Of a DNA stretch of 64,000 bases, positions 33,301-44,300 are shown in pieces. Position 1 is the stretch's first letter, and each line of letters opens with the position of its first letter. Under the pieces are notes generated by a model, which was not told the DNA's origin, did no database searches, and saw only the letters and a list, made by a program, of their open reading frames with translations. The stretch lies in NCBI GenBank assembly GCA_965644315.1, contig CBFFRQ010000062.1, positions 248,001 through 312,000 of the forward strand. The letters are read 5' to 3'. The translations under genes were made by a program, and so were the position numbers. The stretch is from Caecitellus pseudoparvulus. Lineage: Eukaryota > Bigyra: Bicosoecida.

Positions 33301-36300
33301 CCCGCGAAGCGTGGACGTTTGAGAGAAGCTGCCTGAAGGGCACGGCTCACAGCGTAGAGTTGCCGAAGAAGCCGCAGCCAGCGCTTGTGTTGAGTTTCGA
33401 GCATGCCCAGGCGCACACTCACAAGTGAGTCCTCCGTTGCCATGTGTTGCTCCCTGCCTCGAGCAGTTTGCTGGCAGCACCTGCAATGTCAGGGGCTCCG
33501 AGAGAGCGCTGCAAAGCCCACCGTCGTCGCCTTGAGCACTTGCATCACCCCACCACCAAGAGTTGTGAAGGTTGCTTGTTGGTGCAGGTGGCTGCCTTGG
33601 GTACAAGACAACAGCTAGGCTCGTATTGCCTACAGCTCGCACTTTCAAGTCGACGGAAACGTGCCCCTCAGGTGTCCCACCAGTAACGATGGGGAGACGG
33701 CTCACCCCTGCTCCGCAGAGGGGACCCGACAACTCTCGCCTGCCCTCACCCACAGCCACAACATCGAGCACCCTATCCGCCAGAATGCTCTGAGGTGTCA
33801 GTGTTGTTCCACCCCAGTCTGCAATGTGTGCTGTGAGAACGGGCACCTGTGCTGGAAGCGGGAGCAGCGCTGGAGCATCGTCAAAGCTGACCGCGACCGC
33901 GGCTTGTGTCAGCGTGGAATGTTGAACTGAAGCAGCACCAGCGCGCACCGCCACTGTGACAGGAACAGTGATCTGTTCCTCTGTTGGTCCACCAGGGCTA
34001 CTTGCAATGGCAAACACCACGTGGGCGTGAGCGGAGCCCTGTTTTGGGAGCCCGTCTCCAGCAACACTGATCTGCCACGATACATCCTGGCCAACGGGGA
34101 CCATTCGCTCAGTAGACAGCGCTGTTGAGTTCTCGCCCGTCGTAAGCCAGCCGCCGTGAAGCACTCTGCGGTCCAGGTGCGGCTTGCTGGTTGCCAGCTG
34201 GCCCACGTCAATGCCTTCGAGAGTCCTTGCAGCTTGGTACACGATGCTGCTGCGGATGTACACAGCATTGCTGGCATGGTTTTGGAGCAGTATGTCCCCG
34301 CGAGCACTGGGGCCACCATGTTCTGGTCGCCGAGTCAGCCCCCGCACATGCACCGAAGGTGGGCACGCGCTCACAGACCGTTGCAGCAGCTGAACTGGAA
34401 CACGGCGAGGGTCAACGATACCCGCCAGCTTGCGAGCGAATATGTATGTGGACTGCAGTCCTGCCCCGAGGGAGGACCCATTGAAAGCTAGCGTTATCAC
34501 ATGAGATGTGAAAGGGGCAATGCTCGCATGAACGCATCTGAAAGTCGTGTTCGTCTCAAGGCCAACGTCAGGTGCGCATGCCACTGACAGACCCTGCAGG
34601 GCCACTTCCAGCCATTGCAAGTCTGTGGGCACCGCCATATGCACCGTCATTGAGACATGCCCCGGGTTTCCTAGGACCACGCTTTGGCTGGGCACGATGC
34701 CACCTGGTGCGGACTGCACCAGCACATGACTAGGGCGAACGACTGGGGCCAAGGGCAGCACTGACACAACAACAGGCAGAGAGAGTCCAACTGGTTGGTC
34801 TGAGGTAGCGTCCAGGGCAATCAAATCAAACGCATACAGGCCTGGAACGCGGGACGACAGGGGCGCCCAGCTTGCCACAAGCTCAACAGTATGTCTAGCA
34901 ACTTGCTCCTGTCCTTCCACGCTGAGTACTGTGGAGGAATTAAATGAGAGGCTAGGGAAACCAAGCAAAGCTGTCTCGTGCTCGTTCACACATTCATGCA
35001 CGGCTGAAGCTTGGATAGGGTAAATCCAACATTCTGATGTTGTAGGCCCCGAAAGGGCGCCATCTGACCGCAGAGACAGCGTTGCCGACGCATTCCGTCC
35101 GTATAAGGTGACAGTGGTCGTTGCCGTTGCAGACCACTGCTCCAGAGTGATCAAAATGCCGCCTGGAGAGCCAAGGCTTGTATGCCACAGTCGTTCACCA
35201 ACACCAAGGGGGACGACGGTTTGACTCGGGGACGTTGTGGGTGTTGCACGTGCGACGCTGCTTTGCGATGGGGAACTACTTGAAGAGGCACTGGCTGACT
35301 GTGAAGGGCTCCTGCTGCTTGATGGCGTGCCGGTGGAGGTGGGCGTGCCTGACGTGGATGGTGTACCCGAGGGTGTGCCAGTGGGCGACACAGACGACGT
35401 GGCCGAGCTCGTGGAGGTGGGGGAACGCGTAGTGGAGGGCGTCGCGCCATTGGATGGCGTGGGCGTGCCTGTTGCAGCAGCAGTGGGCGTACCTGATGTG
35501 GATGGCGTGCCGGTGGAGGTGGGCGTGCCTGATGTGGATGGCGTGCCGGTGGAGGTGGGCGTGCTTGACGTGGATGGTGTACCCGAGGGTGTGCCAGTGG
35601 GCGACACAGACGACGTGGCCGAGCTCGTGGAGGTGGGGGAACGCGTGGTGGAGGGCGTGGCACCACCTGACGGTGTCGATGTGCCTGTTGCAGCAGCAGT
35701 GGGCGTACCTGACGTGGATGGCGTGCCGGTGGAGGTGGGCGTGCCTGATGTGGATGGCGTGCCGGTGGAGGTGGGCGTGCCTGATGTGGATGGCGTGCCG
35801 GTGGAGGTGGGCGTGCCTGATGTGGATGGCGTGCCGGTGGAGGTGGGCGTGCCTGACGTGGATGGTGTACCCGAGGGTGTGCCAGTGGGCGACACAGACG
35901 ACGTGGCCGAGCTCGTGGAGGTGGGGGAACGCGTGGTGGAGGGCGTCGCGCCATTGGATGGCGTGGGCGTGCCCGTTGCAGCAGCAGTGGGCGTGCCTGA
36001 TGTGGATGGCGTGCCGGTGGAGGTGGGCGTGCCTGACGTGGATGGCGTGCCGGTGGAGGTGGGCGTGCCTGACGTGGATGGCGTGCCGGTGGAGGTGGGC
36101 GTGCCCGATGTGGATGGTGTGCCGGTGGAGGTGGGCGTGCCTGATGTGGACGGCGTGCCGGTGGAGGTGGGCGTGCCTGACGTGGATGGCGTACCCGAGG
36201 GTGTGCCAGTGGGCGACACAGACGACGTGGCCGAGCTCGTGGAGGTGGGGGAACGCGTGGTGGAGGGCGTCGCGCCATTGGATGGCGTGGGCGTGCCCGT

Positions 36301-39300
36301 TGCAGCAGCAGTGGGCGTACCTGATGTGGATGGCGTGCCGGTGGAGGTGGGCGTGCCTGATGTGGATGGCGTGCCGGTGGAGGTGGGCGTGCCCGATGTG
36401 GATGGTGTACCCGAGGGTGTGCCAGTGGGCGACACAGACGACGTGGCCGAGCTCGTGGAGGTGGGGGAACGCGTAGTGGAGGGCGTCGCGCCATTGGATG
36501 GCGTGGGCGTGCCTGTTGCAGCAGCAGTGGGCGTGCCTGATGTGGATGGCGTGCCGGTGGAGGTGGGCGTGCCTGATGTGGATGGCGTGCCGGTGGAGGT
36601 GGGCGTGCCTGATGTGGATGGCGTGCCGGTGGAGGTGGGCGTGCTTGACGTGGATGGTGTACCCGAGGGTGTGACAGTGGGCGACACAGACGACGTGGCC
36701 GAGCTCGTGGAGGTGGGGGAACGCGTGGTGGAGGGCGTGGTGGAGGGCGTGGCACCACCTGACGGTGTCGGTGTGCCTGTTGCAGCAGCAGTGGGCGTGC
36801 CTGATGTGGATGGCGTGCCGGTGGAGGTGGGCGTGCCTGATGTGGATGGCGTGCCGGTGGAGGTGGGCGTGCCTGACGTGGATGGCGTACCCGAGGGTGT
36901 GCCAGTGGGCGACACAGACGACGTGGCCGAGCTCGTGGAGGTGGGGGAACGCGTGGTGGAGGGCGTGGTGGAGGGCGTGGCACCACCTGACGGTGTCGGT
37001 GTGCCTGTTGCAGCAGCAGTGGGCGTGCCTGACGTGGATGGCGTGCCGGTGGAGGTGGGCGTGCCTGATGTGGATGGCGTGCCGGTGGAGGTGGGCGTGC
37101 CTGATGTGGATGGTGTGCCGGTGGAGGTGGGCGTGCCTGATGTGGATGGCGTGCCGGTGGAGGTGGGCGTGCCTGATGTGGATGGCGTGCCGGTGGAGGT
37201 GGGCGTGCCTGATGTGGATGGCGTGCCGGTGGAGGTGGGCGTGCCCGATGTGGATGGCGTACCCGAGGGTGTGCCAGTGGGCGACACAGACGACGTGGCC
37301 GAGCTCGTGGAGGTGGGGGAACGCGTGCTGGACGGTGTTGCGCCATTGGATGGCGTGGGCGTGCCTGTTGCAGCAGCAGTGGGCGTGCCTGATGTGGATG
37401 GTGTGCCGGTGGAGGTGGGCGTGCCTGACGTGGATGGTGTGCCGGTGGAGGTGGGCGTGCTTGACGTGGATGGTGTACCCGAGGGTGTGCCAGTGGGCGA
37501 CACAGACGACGTGGCCGAGCTCGTGGAGGTGGGGGAACGCGTGGTGGAGGGCGTGGCACCACCTGACGGTGTCGGTGTGCCTGTTGCAGCAGCAGTGGGC
37601 GTGCCTGACGTGGATGGCGTGCCGGTGGAGGTGGGCGTGCCTGATGTGGATGGCGTGCCGGTGGAGGTGGGCGTGCCTGACGTGGATGGCGTGCCGGTGG
37701 AGGTGGGCGTGCCCGATGTGGATGGCGTACCCGAGGGTGTGCCAGTGGGCGACACAGACGACGTGGCCGAGCTCGTGGAGGTGGGGGAACGCGTGGTGGA
37801 GGGCGTGGCACCACCTGACGTTGTCGGTGTGCCTGTTGCAGCAGCAGTGGGCGTGCCTGACGTGGATGGCGTGCCGGTGGAGGTGGGCGTGCCCGATGTG
37901 GATGGCGTACCCGAGGGTGTGCCAGTGGGCGACACAGACGACGTGGCCGAGCTCGTGGAGGTGGGGGAACGCGTGGTGGAGGGCGTGGCACCACCTGACG
38001 GTGTCGGTGTGCCTGTTGCAGCAGCAGTGGGCGAGCCTGACGTGGATGGTGTGCCGGTGGAGGTGGGCGTGCCTGATGTGGATGGCGTGCCGGTGGAGGT
38101 GGGCGTGCCTGACGTGGATGGCGTGCCGGTGGAGGTGGGCGTGCCTGATGTGGATGGCGTGCCGGTGGAGGTGGGCGTGCCTGATGTGGATGGCGTGCCG
38201 GTGGAGGTGGGCGTGCCTGATGTGGATGGCGTGCCGGTGGAGGTGGGCGTGCCTGATGTGGATGGCGTGCCGGTGGAGGTGGGCGTGCCTGATGTGGATG
38301 GCGTGCCGGTGGAGGTGGGCGTGCCTGACGTGGATGGCGTGCCGGTGGAGGTGGGCGTGCCTGACGTGGATGGCGTGCCGGTGGAGGTGGGCGTGCCTGA
38401 CGTGGATGGCGTGCCGGTGGAGGTGGGCGTGCCTGATGTGGATGGCGTGCCGGTGGAGGTGGGCGTGCCTGATGTGGATGGCGTGCCGGTGGAGGTGGGC
38501 GTGCCTGATGTGGATGGCGTGCCGGTGGAGGTGGGCGTGCCCGATGTGGATGGCGTGCCGGTGGAGGTGGGCGTGCCTGACGTGGATGGCGTGCCGGTGG
38601 AGGTGGGCGTGCCCGATGTGGATGGTGTGCCGGTGGAGGTGGGCGTGCCTGATGTGGATGGCGTGCCGGTGGAGGTGGGCGTGCCTGACGTGGATGGCGT
38701 GCCGGTGGAGGTGGGCGTGCCTGATGTGGATGGTGTGCCGGTGGAGGTGGGTGTGCCTGATGTGGATGGTGTGCCGGTGGAGGTTGGTGTACTTGAGACA
38801 GACTGTGTGGCTGTTCCAGAGGGTGTCACTGTTGAAGAGGTTGTTACTGTTGGCGAACCACTTGCTGTAGGGGTTGGCGAGCTTGTGGGTGTGGGAAAGC
38901 TCGTGATTGTGGCGGAGAAGGTGGGAGGTGGTGTTGGAAAGGGAGTTGGTGGGCTCGATGGAGCCGACGATGGTGAAGGAGTGGAACCTGGCCCTCCACA
39001 CTCTGGCCAGGGGCATGTTGGTGTTCCGTGCGTGGGTTGACAATTGATGCATGGGTTACATGACTCAGCCCCCCCACCGTTGTTGGCGCTTTGCTGGTAC
39101 GTGTTGGGCGGGCACCTCTTGCACTGCAAGTGGGAGCAGGGTGTGGAGTGGACGCTGCGCGCCATCTGCCTCCAAGCAGTGCTTACGGTTGGAGGTATGT
39201 AGCAGTTAACAAGCCTTCTAGCTCGATTTTCAACATTATTGTCGAGGAGCACCTGCGCAGGGTGAAGAGCACGAGGGAGAAGCGTGGTTCGCTTGTTCTG

Positions 39301-39738
39301 CCCGAAACAGCGCTTCTGTTTGGTTGCGCACGTCTTCCATGCGGCGAATACGACAAATATCTGTCCCTAAGCAGTTGCCATTGACTTGATAGTACCCTTC
39401 AGGGCCTGCGGCAGCAGCGGGATGCTCGGAGTGAGAAGTGCCAAGGCACGCGTCGATGGTGTGGCGCCCGTAAGACACGTACAGCAACAGCCGACTTGCC
39501 CTGAACTACAGGGCTGAATGGTCGTGGAGGACAATTCTCTGTTCCAAGCCTCAAAGTACTCCCAGTAACTGGATGAGTCGGGATCGTCGCTGCCATCGGC
39601 AGAGGCAGGGTTGCGGTTGAAGCTGTCGGCTGGGGCGAGCGTGGTGGCCGGCTGCGTGCTTCGCTCCGCGGTAGCGCCCTCATAGGCGTTGCTAGCAAGG
39701 AAAGCTACCAGTCCGGAAAGGAACAGAAGCGTCTTCAT
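30373..39738 (-). CDS. Giant surface membrane protein with Ser/Thr/Pro minisatellite ectodomain
   Basis: The main open exon runs from about 39252 to the TAG at 30373, about 2950 codons. An upstream minus-strand ATG at 39738 gives a clear signal peptide (MKTLLFLSGLVAFLASNA) and is the likely start. The one or two small exons between 39510 and 39170 (including the Cys-containing EGYYQVNGNCLGTDIC) are not resolved with certainty. Order: signal peptide; small Cys-rich module (CKRCPPNTYQQ); giant Thr/Ser/Pro/Gly repeat (38790-35330); beta-rich ectodomain (35200-33400); a GCC2/GCC3-like Cys-rich module (CEPCPSGSFSQTSTLRG...CEVCPSGT); about seven to ten hydrophobic helices (33050-31490); and a basic cytoplasmic tail of about 370 residues ending in Arg/Ser/Lys-rich sequence. 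The topology suggests a polytopic receptor or channel-like surface protein. Function unknown. Confidence 0.75.
35330..38790 (-). repeat. 36-bp coding minisatellite with higher-order modules
   Basis: The 36-bp unit encodes TPTSTGTPSTSG on the minus strand (CCGGTGGAGGTGGGCGTGCC within the plus-strand unit). Runs of 1 to about 7 units alternate with a spacer of about 200 bp encoding TAAATGTPTPSGGATPSTTR followed by SPTSTSSATSSVSPTG. The spacer occurs 11 times. The distal block at about 38040-38790 is an uninterrupted array of about 20 units. Copies differ mainly at synonymous sites (GATGTGGATGGC versus GACGTGGATGGC), showing recent homogenisation. Other frames on both strands stay open through the array because the unit lacks stops in them; these are not genes. 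Confidence 0.95.
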
Positions 39739-41353
39739 CTCTTCCTGGTGTGCGGAGGCAGGGGGCTCGCTGCCTGTGGCGCTAGTCGCCCACAGTGAAG
39801 ATGGTGTGAGCGCGCTGAAGTGGGAGCCACCCCGCCAAACCGACAGTGCGCTTGAAGGTGTTCGAGGCCCAACTACCGAGATGCTAGCCTCTAGGCATGG
39901 GAGCAGAGGTTGAGGTGTTGGATCGTTTGGCACTGCGCAGCGCTTGTCATTGCTCCGCTTGCCGTGGGAGGGGGGCAGTGGTGTGTGTGTGTGCGGACGC
40001 ACGATTCCCCTCCAGCGCGAGCTGCTCTTCTTAACCCCAGGAATTAGCCATCCTCTTCTCGTGCAGGCTGGAGGGCTTGATTTCATCGTCCCGGTGTATT
40101 CCACCGCACTTGCACGCGGGCAGTGGGGAGCAGCCTCTGTAGGTGCTGCGGCAGCGCGGCATGTTCTTTCGCGCTCCAACTTCGTCTTGTGCAGCGCGCA
40201 GCAATGCGGCTACGGGACTTGTGCAGGTGGCCTGGAGCAGGTCCAGCCTTGCTGCTGGGGACTCAGTCTCGTGCATTTAGCCCATGGAGCGCCCCTTCCT
40301 GCAAGCACGATGGCTATGGATGCGGGTAAGCGGCAAAGTGCTCTTCGCCGGCGGCCGTGTCGCAGCGAACCCCTGCCAGAAACACAGGGAGCATGGAGTT
40401 AGGCTCCACCAGCATGCAGCGCTGCCTATCGCACGCTGGCAAGGTGCGATCCTTCCCCCATGGCACCCTATGCATGCCATTGCTTGACGGTCCATGCACT
40501 ATGCCGAGCAGCAGCGCCTCGTGTGGCGTGCAGCTGCTGGACTGTGTGCAGCCTTTCGCGTGCGCCTTGCAAGAGGGTTGCTCCTGCTGCTGCGTCCACT
40601 CTGACCAGCTTCTGGATCCCTCTTTGGTGGCTGGGGCTCTAGGCGGGGAGTAAAGAGTGCGTCTTGGCGCGTGTGCGCCCGGCCAAACCACTCTGCAAGC
40701 CCACGTTTGACGTGCTACCTCGCAAGCCGGTGGGCGGGAGGGAGCAACCGTGGTGCACTGCACTTGCTCGCTGGCGCAGCTGCAGCGCTTGGCCATGGCG
40801 CGGGCTAGAGGAAAGCATTGCAGGCGACTGACTGGCGGCACGACATTACGTGGCTTTACGTGTTGTCCACTACCACAGGTCCCGGAGAGAGGCTGTGAGA
40901 GCCAGTTTTAGGGGCCAGCTACTGGCCTCATTCGAGGCAAGCCCACACACCATGCGACTTGCTTTGAATGCAGCAGTCTGCCAAGTGCACCTTGGAGCAA
41001 AATGATGATAACTGGAGACTTGCTCCTGGGTGGAGTTTGTATCGCAGGGAACTGGGGCCTCATGGTCGTGTCAGCGCATGCACCAGCACGATGCAGTGAG
41101 AGGCCAGGCTGGAACCTCATTTCGCAGTCGGGCAACAATACAGAAATGAACAAATCAACGCATGCGAAGCTTCTGGCGCTGAGGTTGGCGCCGCCATTGC
41201 TCATGCACTCCACTGGCGCGACTCTTACAGCAGGTGGAAGTCCAGCAGCGGCTCAAGTCCCTTCAGAGGCGGCAAGACCGCCTTTGGTTCTGAAGGTCGC
41301 ATGCTTGACTTTCCGCAGTCAAGCTTGTGAGACCCCTGCTTCTGAAGTACGCT
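39739..41353. other. 1.6-kb gene-free region between divergent genes
   Basis: It separates the start of the giant membrane-protein gene (minus) from the start of the La-CCR4 gene (plus). Open frames on both strands are under 180 codons and have no domain or splice pattern I can defend. It is the longest gap outside the AT-rich island and may hold both promoters, long 5' UTRs or an unrecognised RNA. Confidence 0.45.
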
Positions 41354-44300
41354 ATGTCGGCAAAACGAAGGTTCACCAAGCTGCGCCGGGTCATTGAGCG
41401 GCACTTTGACAGCAATGTGAGCACAGCAGCCCAGGCGTGCAGCGCCGTGCCCATGGGGTAGCAGCGAGCTGTGTTCTTGCGAAAAGGCTGATGCGAATCA
41501 CCCAGGTCTGTGCACGTGCACCCCCCCCACTGTGCCGCAGTTGCTGTTGGAAGCGCCAACGAATAGCGGCGCCGCGGGACAGTCCAGCGCAGGGCAAAGC
41601 AGTGCTGCCACGCCTTTGCAGCCTGCACAGCCGCTGGTGCCTCCCGGGAAGGCAGTTCCCATAGGAGACATCCTTTGTTGGGAAGACGTTGCAGCTTTGA
41701 CCCGTAGCCACGATGATGGTGCGTTCTGCGACGCAGGCATGCTGGATGAGGCGTGGTGTACCTGTCCGCAATTTCCGCATCCGCGCAGTTGTCAAGTGTT
41801 TAGACGAGTCTTTCATCTGCCAAGTTTCCCCTAAACGCACACACGTTGGTTTATACCCGCCTGATGTGCGTGCTCAGTTTGTTCAAGGGCAGCTGGCGTT
41901 CTACTTCTCGGACGAGCACTATGAAAGTCGAACGTACCCGAAACAGTACGCGGACGAGAATGGCTTCGTGCGCATCCGGGAGCTGTCGCAGTCAGGGCGC
42001 CTGCGAGCGATGGGTGCCACCCCAGCCATGGTCGCACAGGCGGCAGCTGCGTGCTCCTTGACTGTCCTTGCGCCTGACGCTCCTCCTCGCCTGCGCAAGG
42101 CCACACGCCACGAGCGAATCGCTGCAGCAGTGGTGCAGCTGCTCGCCCCCGAAACCGACCCCATTCGCTCCAACATTGCGCCGGGAGGGGATGCCCAGCT
42201 ATCAGACCAGTTCATTCGGGAGCACTGCAGTGCAACCCCCGGCGGGCTGCTGCGCCTGCGCCTGGTGGTGTCGTTGCCCCCGTTGGAGAATTGGGGCGCC
42301 ACCCCTCGAGAAGTGGCTGCTGCACTCACTGGCTGGGGCAGCGACGCACAGGCCCAGCGCGGCGGGGAGGCCAGCATGCCCAGCGAGCTGTCTGTCGAGG
42401 CAAAGGAAGACGGGGTGCTGCTGGCGGCTGCGGTGCCTTTTGACGCCATTGCGCGAAGCGACACCTGTCCCGTTCTGCTGCTGCACGTGCAGTCAGGGGA
42501 GCCCCCTTCCGAGGCGCGCAGCCTTCCAACCTCTGCTGCAGCCTCGGCCGTATGGGATGAGTGGGGTGTGTGTCTGGATGAAGGTGCGCGTCGCCGCATT
42601 GAGGCCATGGGAGCGGCTGTGCGAGCCGCGCGGGCTGAGGCGGCGGCCGCCCCACCCCCCCCTGCACAGCCGCCATGTAGTCAGCCCAGCAGTGCCACAA
42701 GCATGACCGGCGGGGACGCTGGGAGGTCGGCAGCTGCCTTGCTGGCAGGGGGCGCCGCTGTCGCTGCTGCGGCGCAGCGCATGGCGGCTGGGTCGGGGCA
42801 GCCGGGCGGCGAGGGGCGTGGCCTGTACACCTCTGTGGCCAGTCCTGGGTACATGCACGCTGGTCACTCGGCAGGCGTGGGTGTGCAGCTGCCCTTGCCC
42901 ATGGCCAGTCTGCACGGCTACGGGCAGCATGGCATGGCGATGATGATGGGCAGGTACCCCCACACAGTGGAGCGCGGGCAGATCCCTGACCTGCACCAGG
43001 CAGTGCAGCGCCCCCCTCCCCCTGAGCAGCAGGCAGTGCAAGCCCCCTCTGTGCCCGATGTTGTGGAGCAGGTGCGCTCGACAGAGCCTGGTGCTGACGT
43101 GGCCTTGCTGCGGCCCATCGTGCACCAAGTGGCGTGGCTGCTGTCCCCTGCTGTGCTGGTGGCTGATCGGTACCTGCAGCGGCAAGGCAGGACAGTTCAG
43201 GTGGACAGGGCTCAGTGGGTGCAGTGTGCTGCTGGCGACAGCGCCGCTGACAAGCGTGTGGGGTGGGCATTGGAGGACTTGGCGGCACACCCGCAGCTGG
43301 AGCTGGCGTTAACGGCAGCGCTGGCATCTATGTCTGATGACCAGCGACTGGACACAGATGACCCTTCAGCTCTGCTGCGGGTGGCGCTGGAATGGGGAGT
43401 GGAGCAGCTGCCAGTGTTTCTGGCACCTCCTGCCACTGCCACGGAGGCTCTCATGGTGGTTCTGTGTGGACCCTTCCCACCCCAGCGCCTGTGGACAGCC
43501 GTGGAACCCCAGCTTTACTCCGTTGCGGTGAACGAGCGAGGCTTGGGGGGCGGCGGGGAAAGCGAAGCTTGGCCCCTCGGCCGAGCAGACGAGACCACTC
43601 GGGGTCGTGTTTCAGGGTCCGATTCAGGGTCGGGCAAGGAGGGCAGTGGTGAGCGTAGCCCCGTGTCCATGAAGCTGTCCCCTTGGCACCTGGGTGTGGA
43701 TGCAGTTGGGGGCTCCTCGGTGCAAGTGGTCGTGGCACCGGCTGCGGTGGATGCGCTGGGCGGTGCGGAGGCGGTGCTGGATGCCCTGTCCACAGGGCGT
43801 GATGACACCAGCGCAGCCTCCACGGCCACCCCCACCTTCCCAGCTGACGCGCGTTTCATGGCCAGGGCTGCCAGCGGCGAGAGTGCCGACCTACTGGAGG
43901 CCACGGGTCTGGAGGAGGACGGCACCGCAGAAGGCTCCTCCATCCCCCCCCCTCACCGCGGCCTGCCGACACTGAACACGACCAACCTTCCTCGATTGCA
44001 CTCTGCAGGGTCCTCTGGCTCCCTCTCGTCAGAGACCAGTGGCGTGTGGGGCGGTGGCGCAGGTGGCCGGTCCATGCGATCGGGGGCAGTGCACATGGTC
44101 AGCCCCAGCGCCCGGGCCCTGCTGTCACTAGGGGGGACGACTCGCAATGTGAAGCGTGCAGACCGCCTGAGCATCAGCAGCGCCCCCGATGCGGCGCCTG
44201 GCGGGCACCCCTTGTACAGGTCCCACTCTGCTCCAGTCATGGGGGAGGGGTCAGCCCGGCGGGGGTCATGGGACGGGCGCACAGCGGGCATCGCCTTCCC

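Noticed and set aside
35330-38790. CRISPR-like alternation of repeats and spacers
   Set aside because: The repeats are coding, in frame, tandem and in a eukaryotic gene; the spacers are themselves copies of one sequence.
35237-39040. A 1267-codon plus-strand frame (Val/Asp/Gly-rich) opposite the minisatellite
   Set aside because: The 36-bp unit lacks stops in several frames on both strands, so long open frames are automatic. The minus-strand TPTSTGTPSTSG frame continues into recognisable Cys-rich and membrane domains; the plus frame ends just outside the array.
35276-39052. His/Arg-rich and Pro/Arg-rich minus-strand frames through the same array
   Set aside because: They are shadows of the repeat with no conserved flanks; only one minus frame extends over 8.8 kb.
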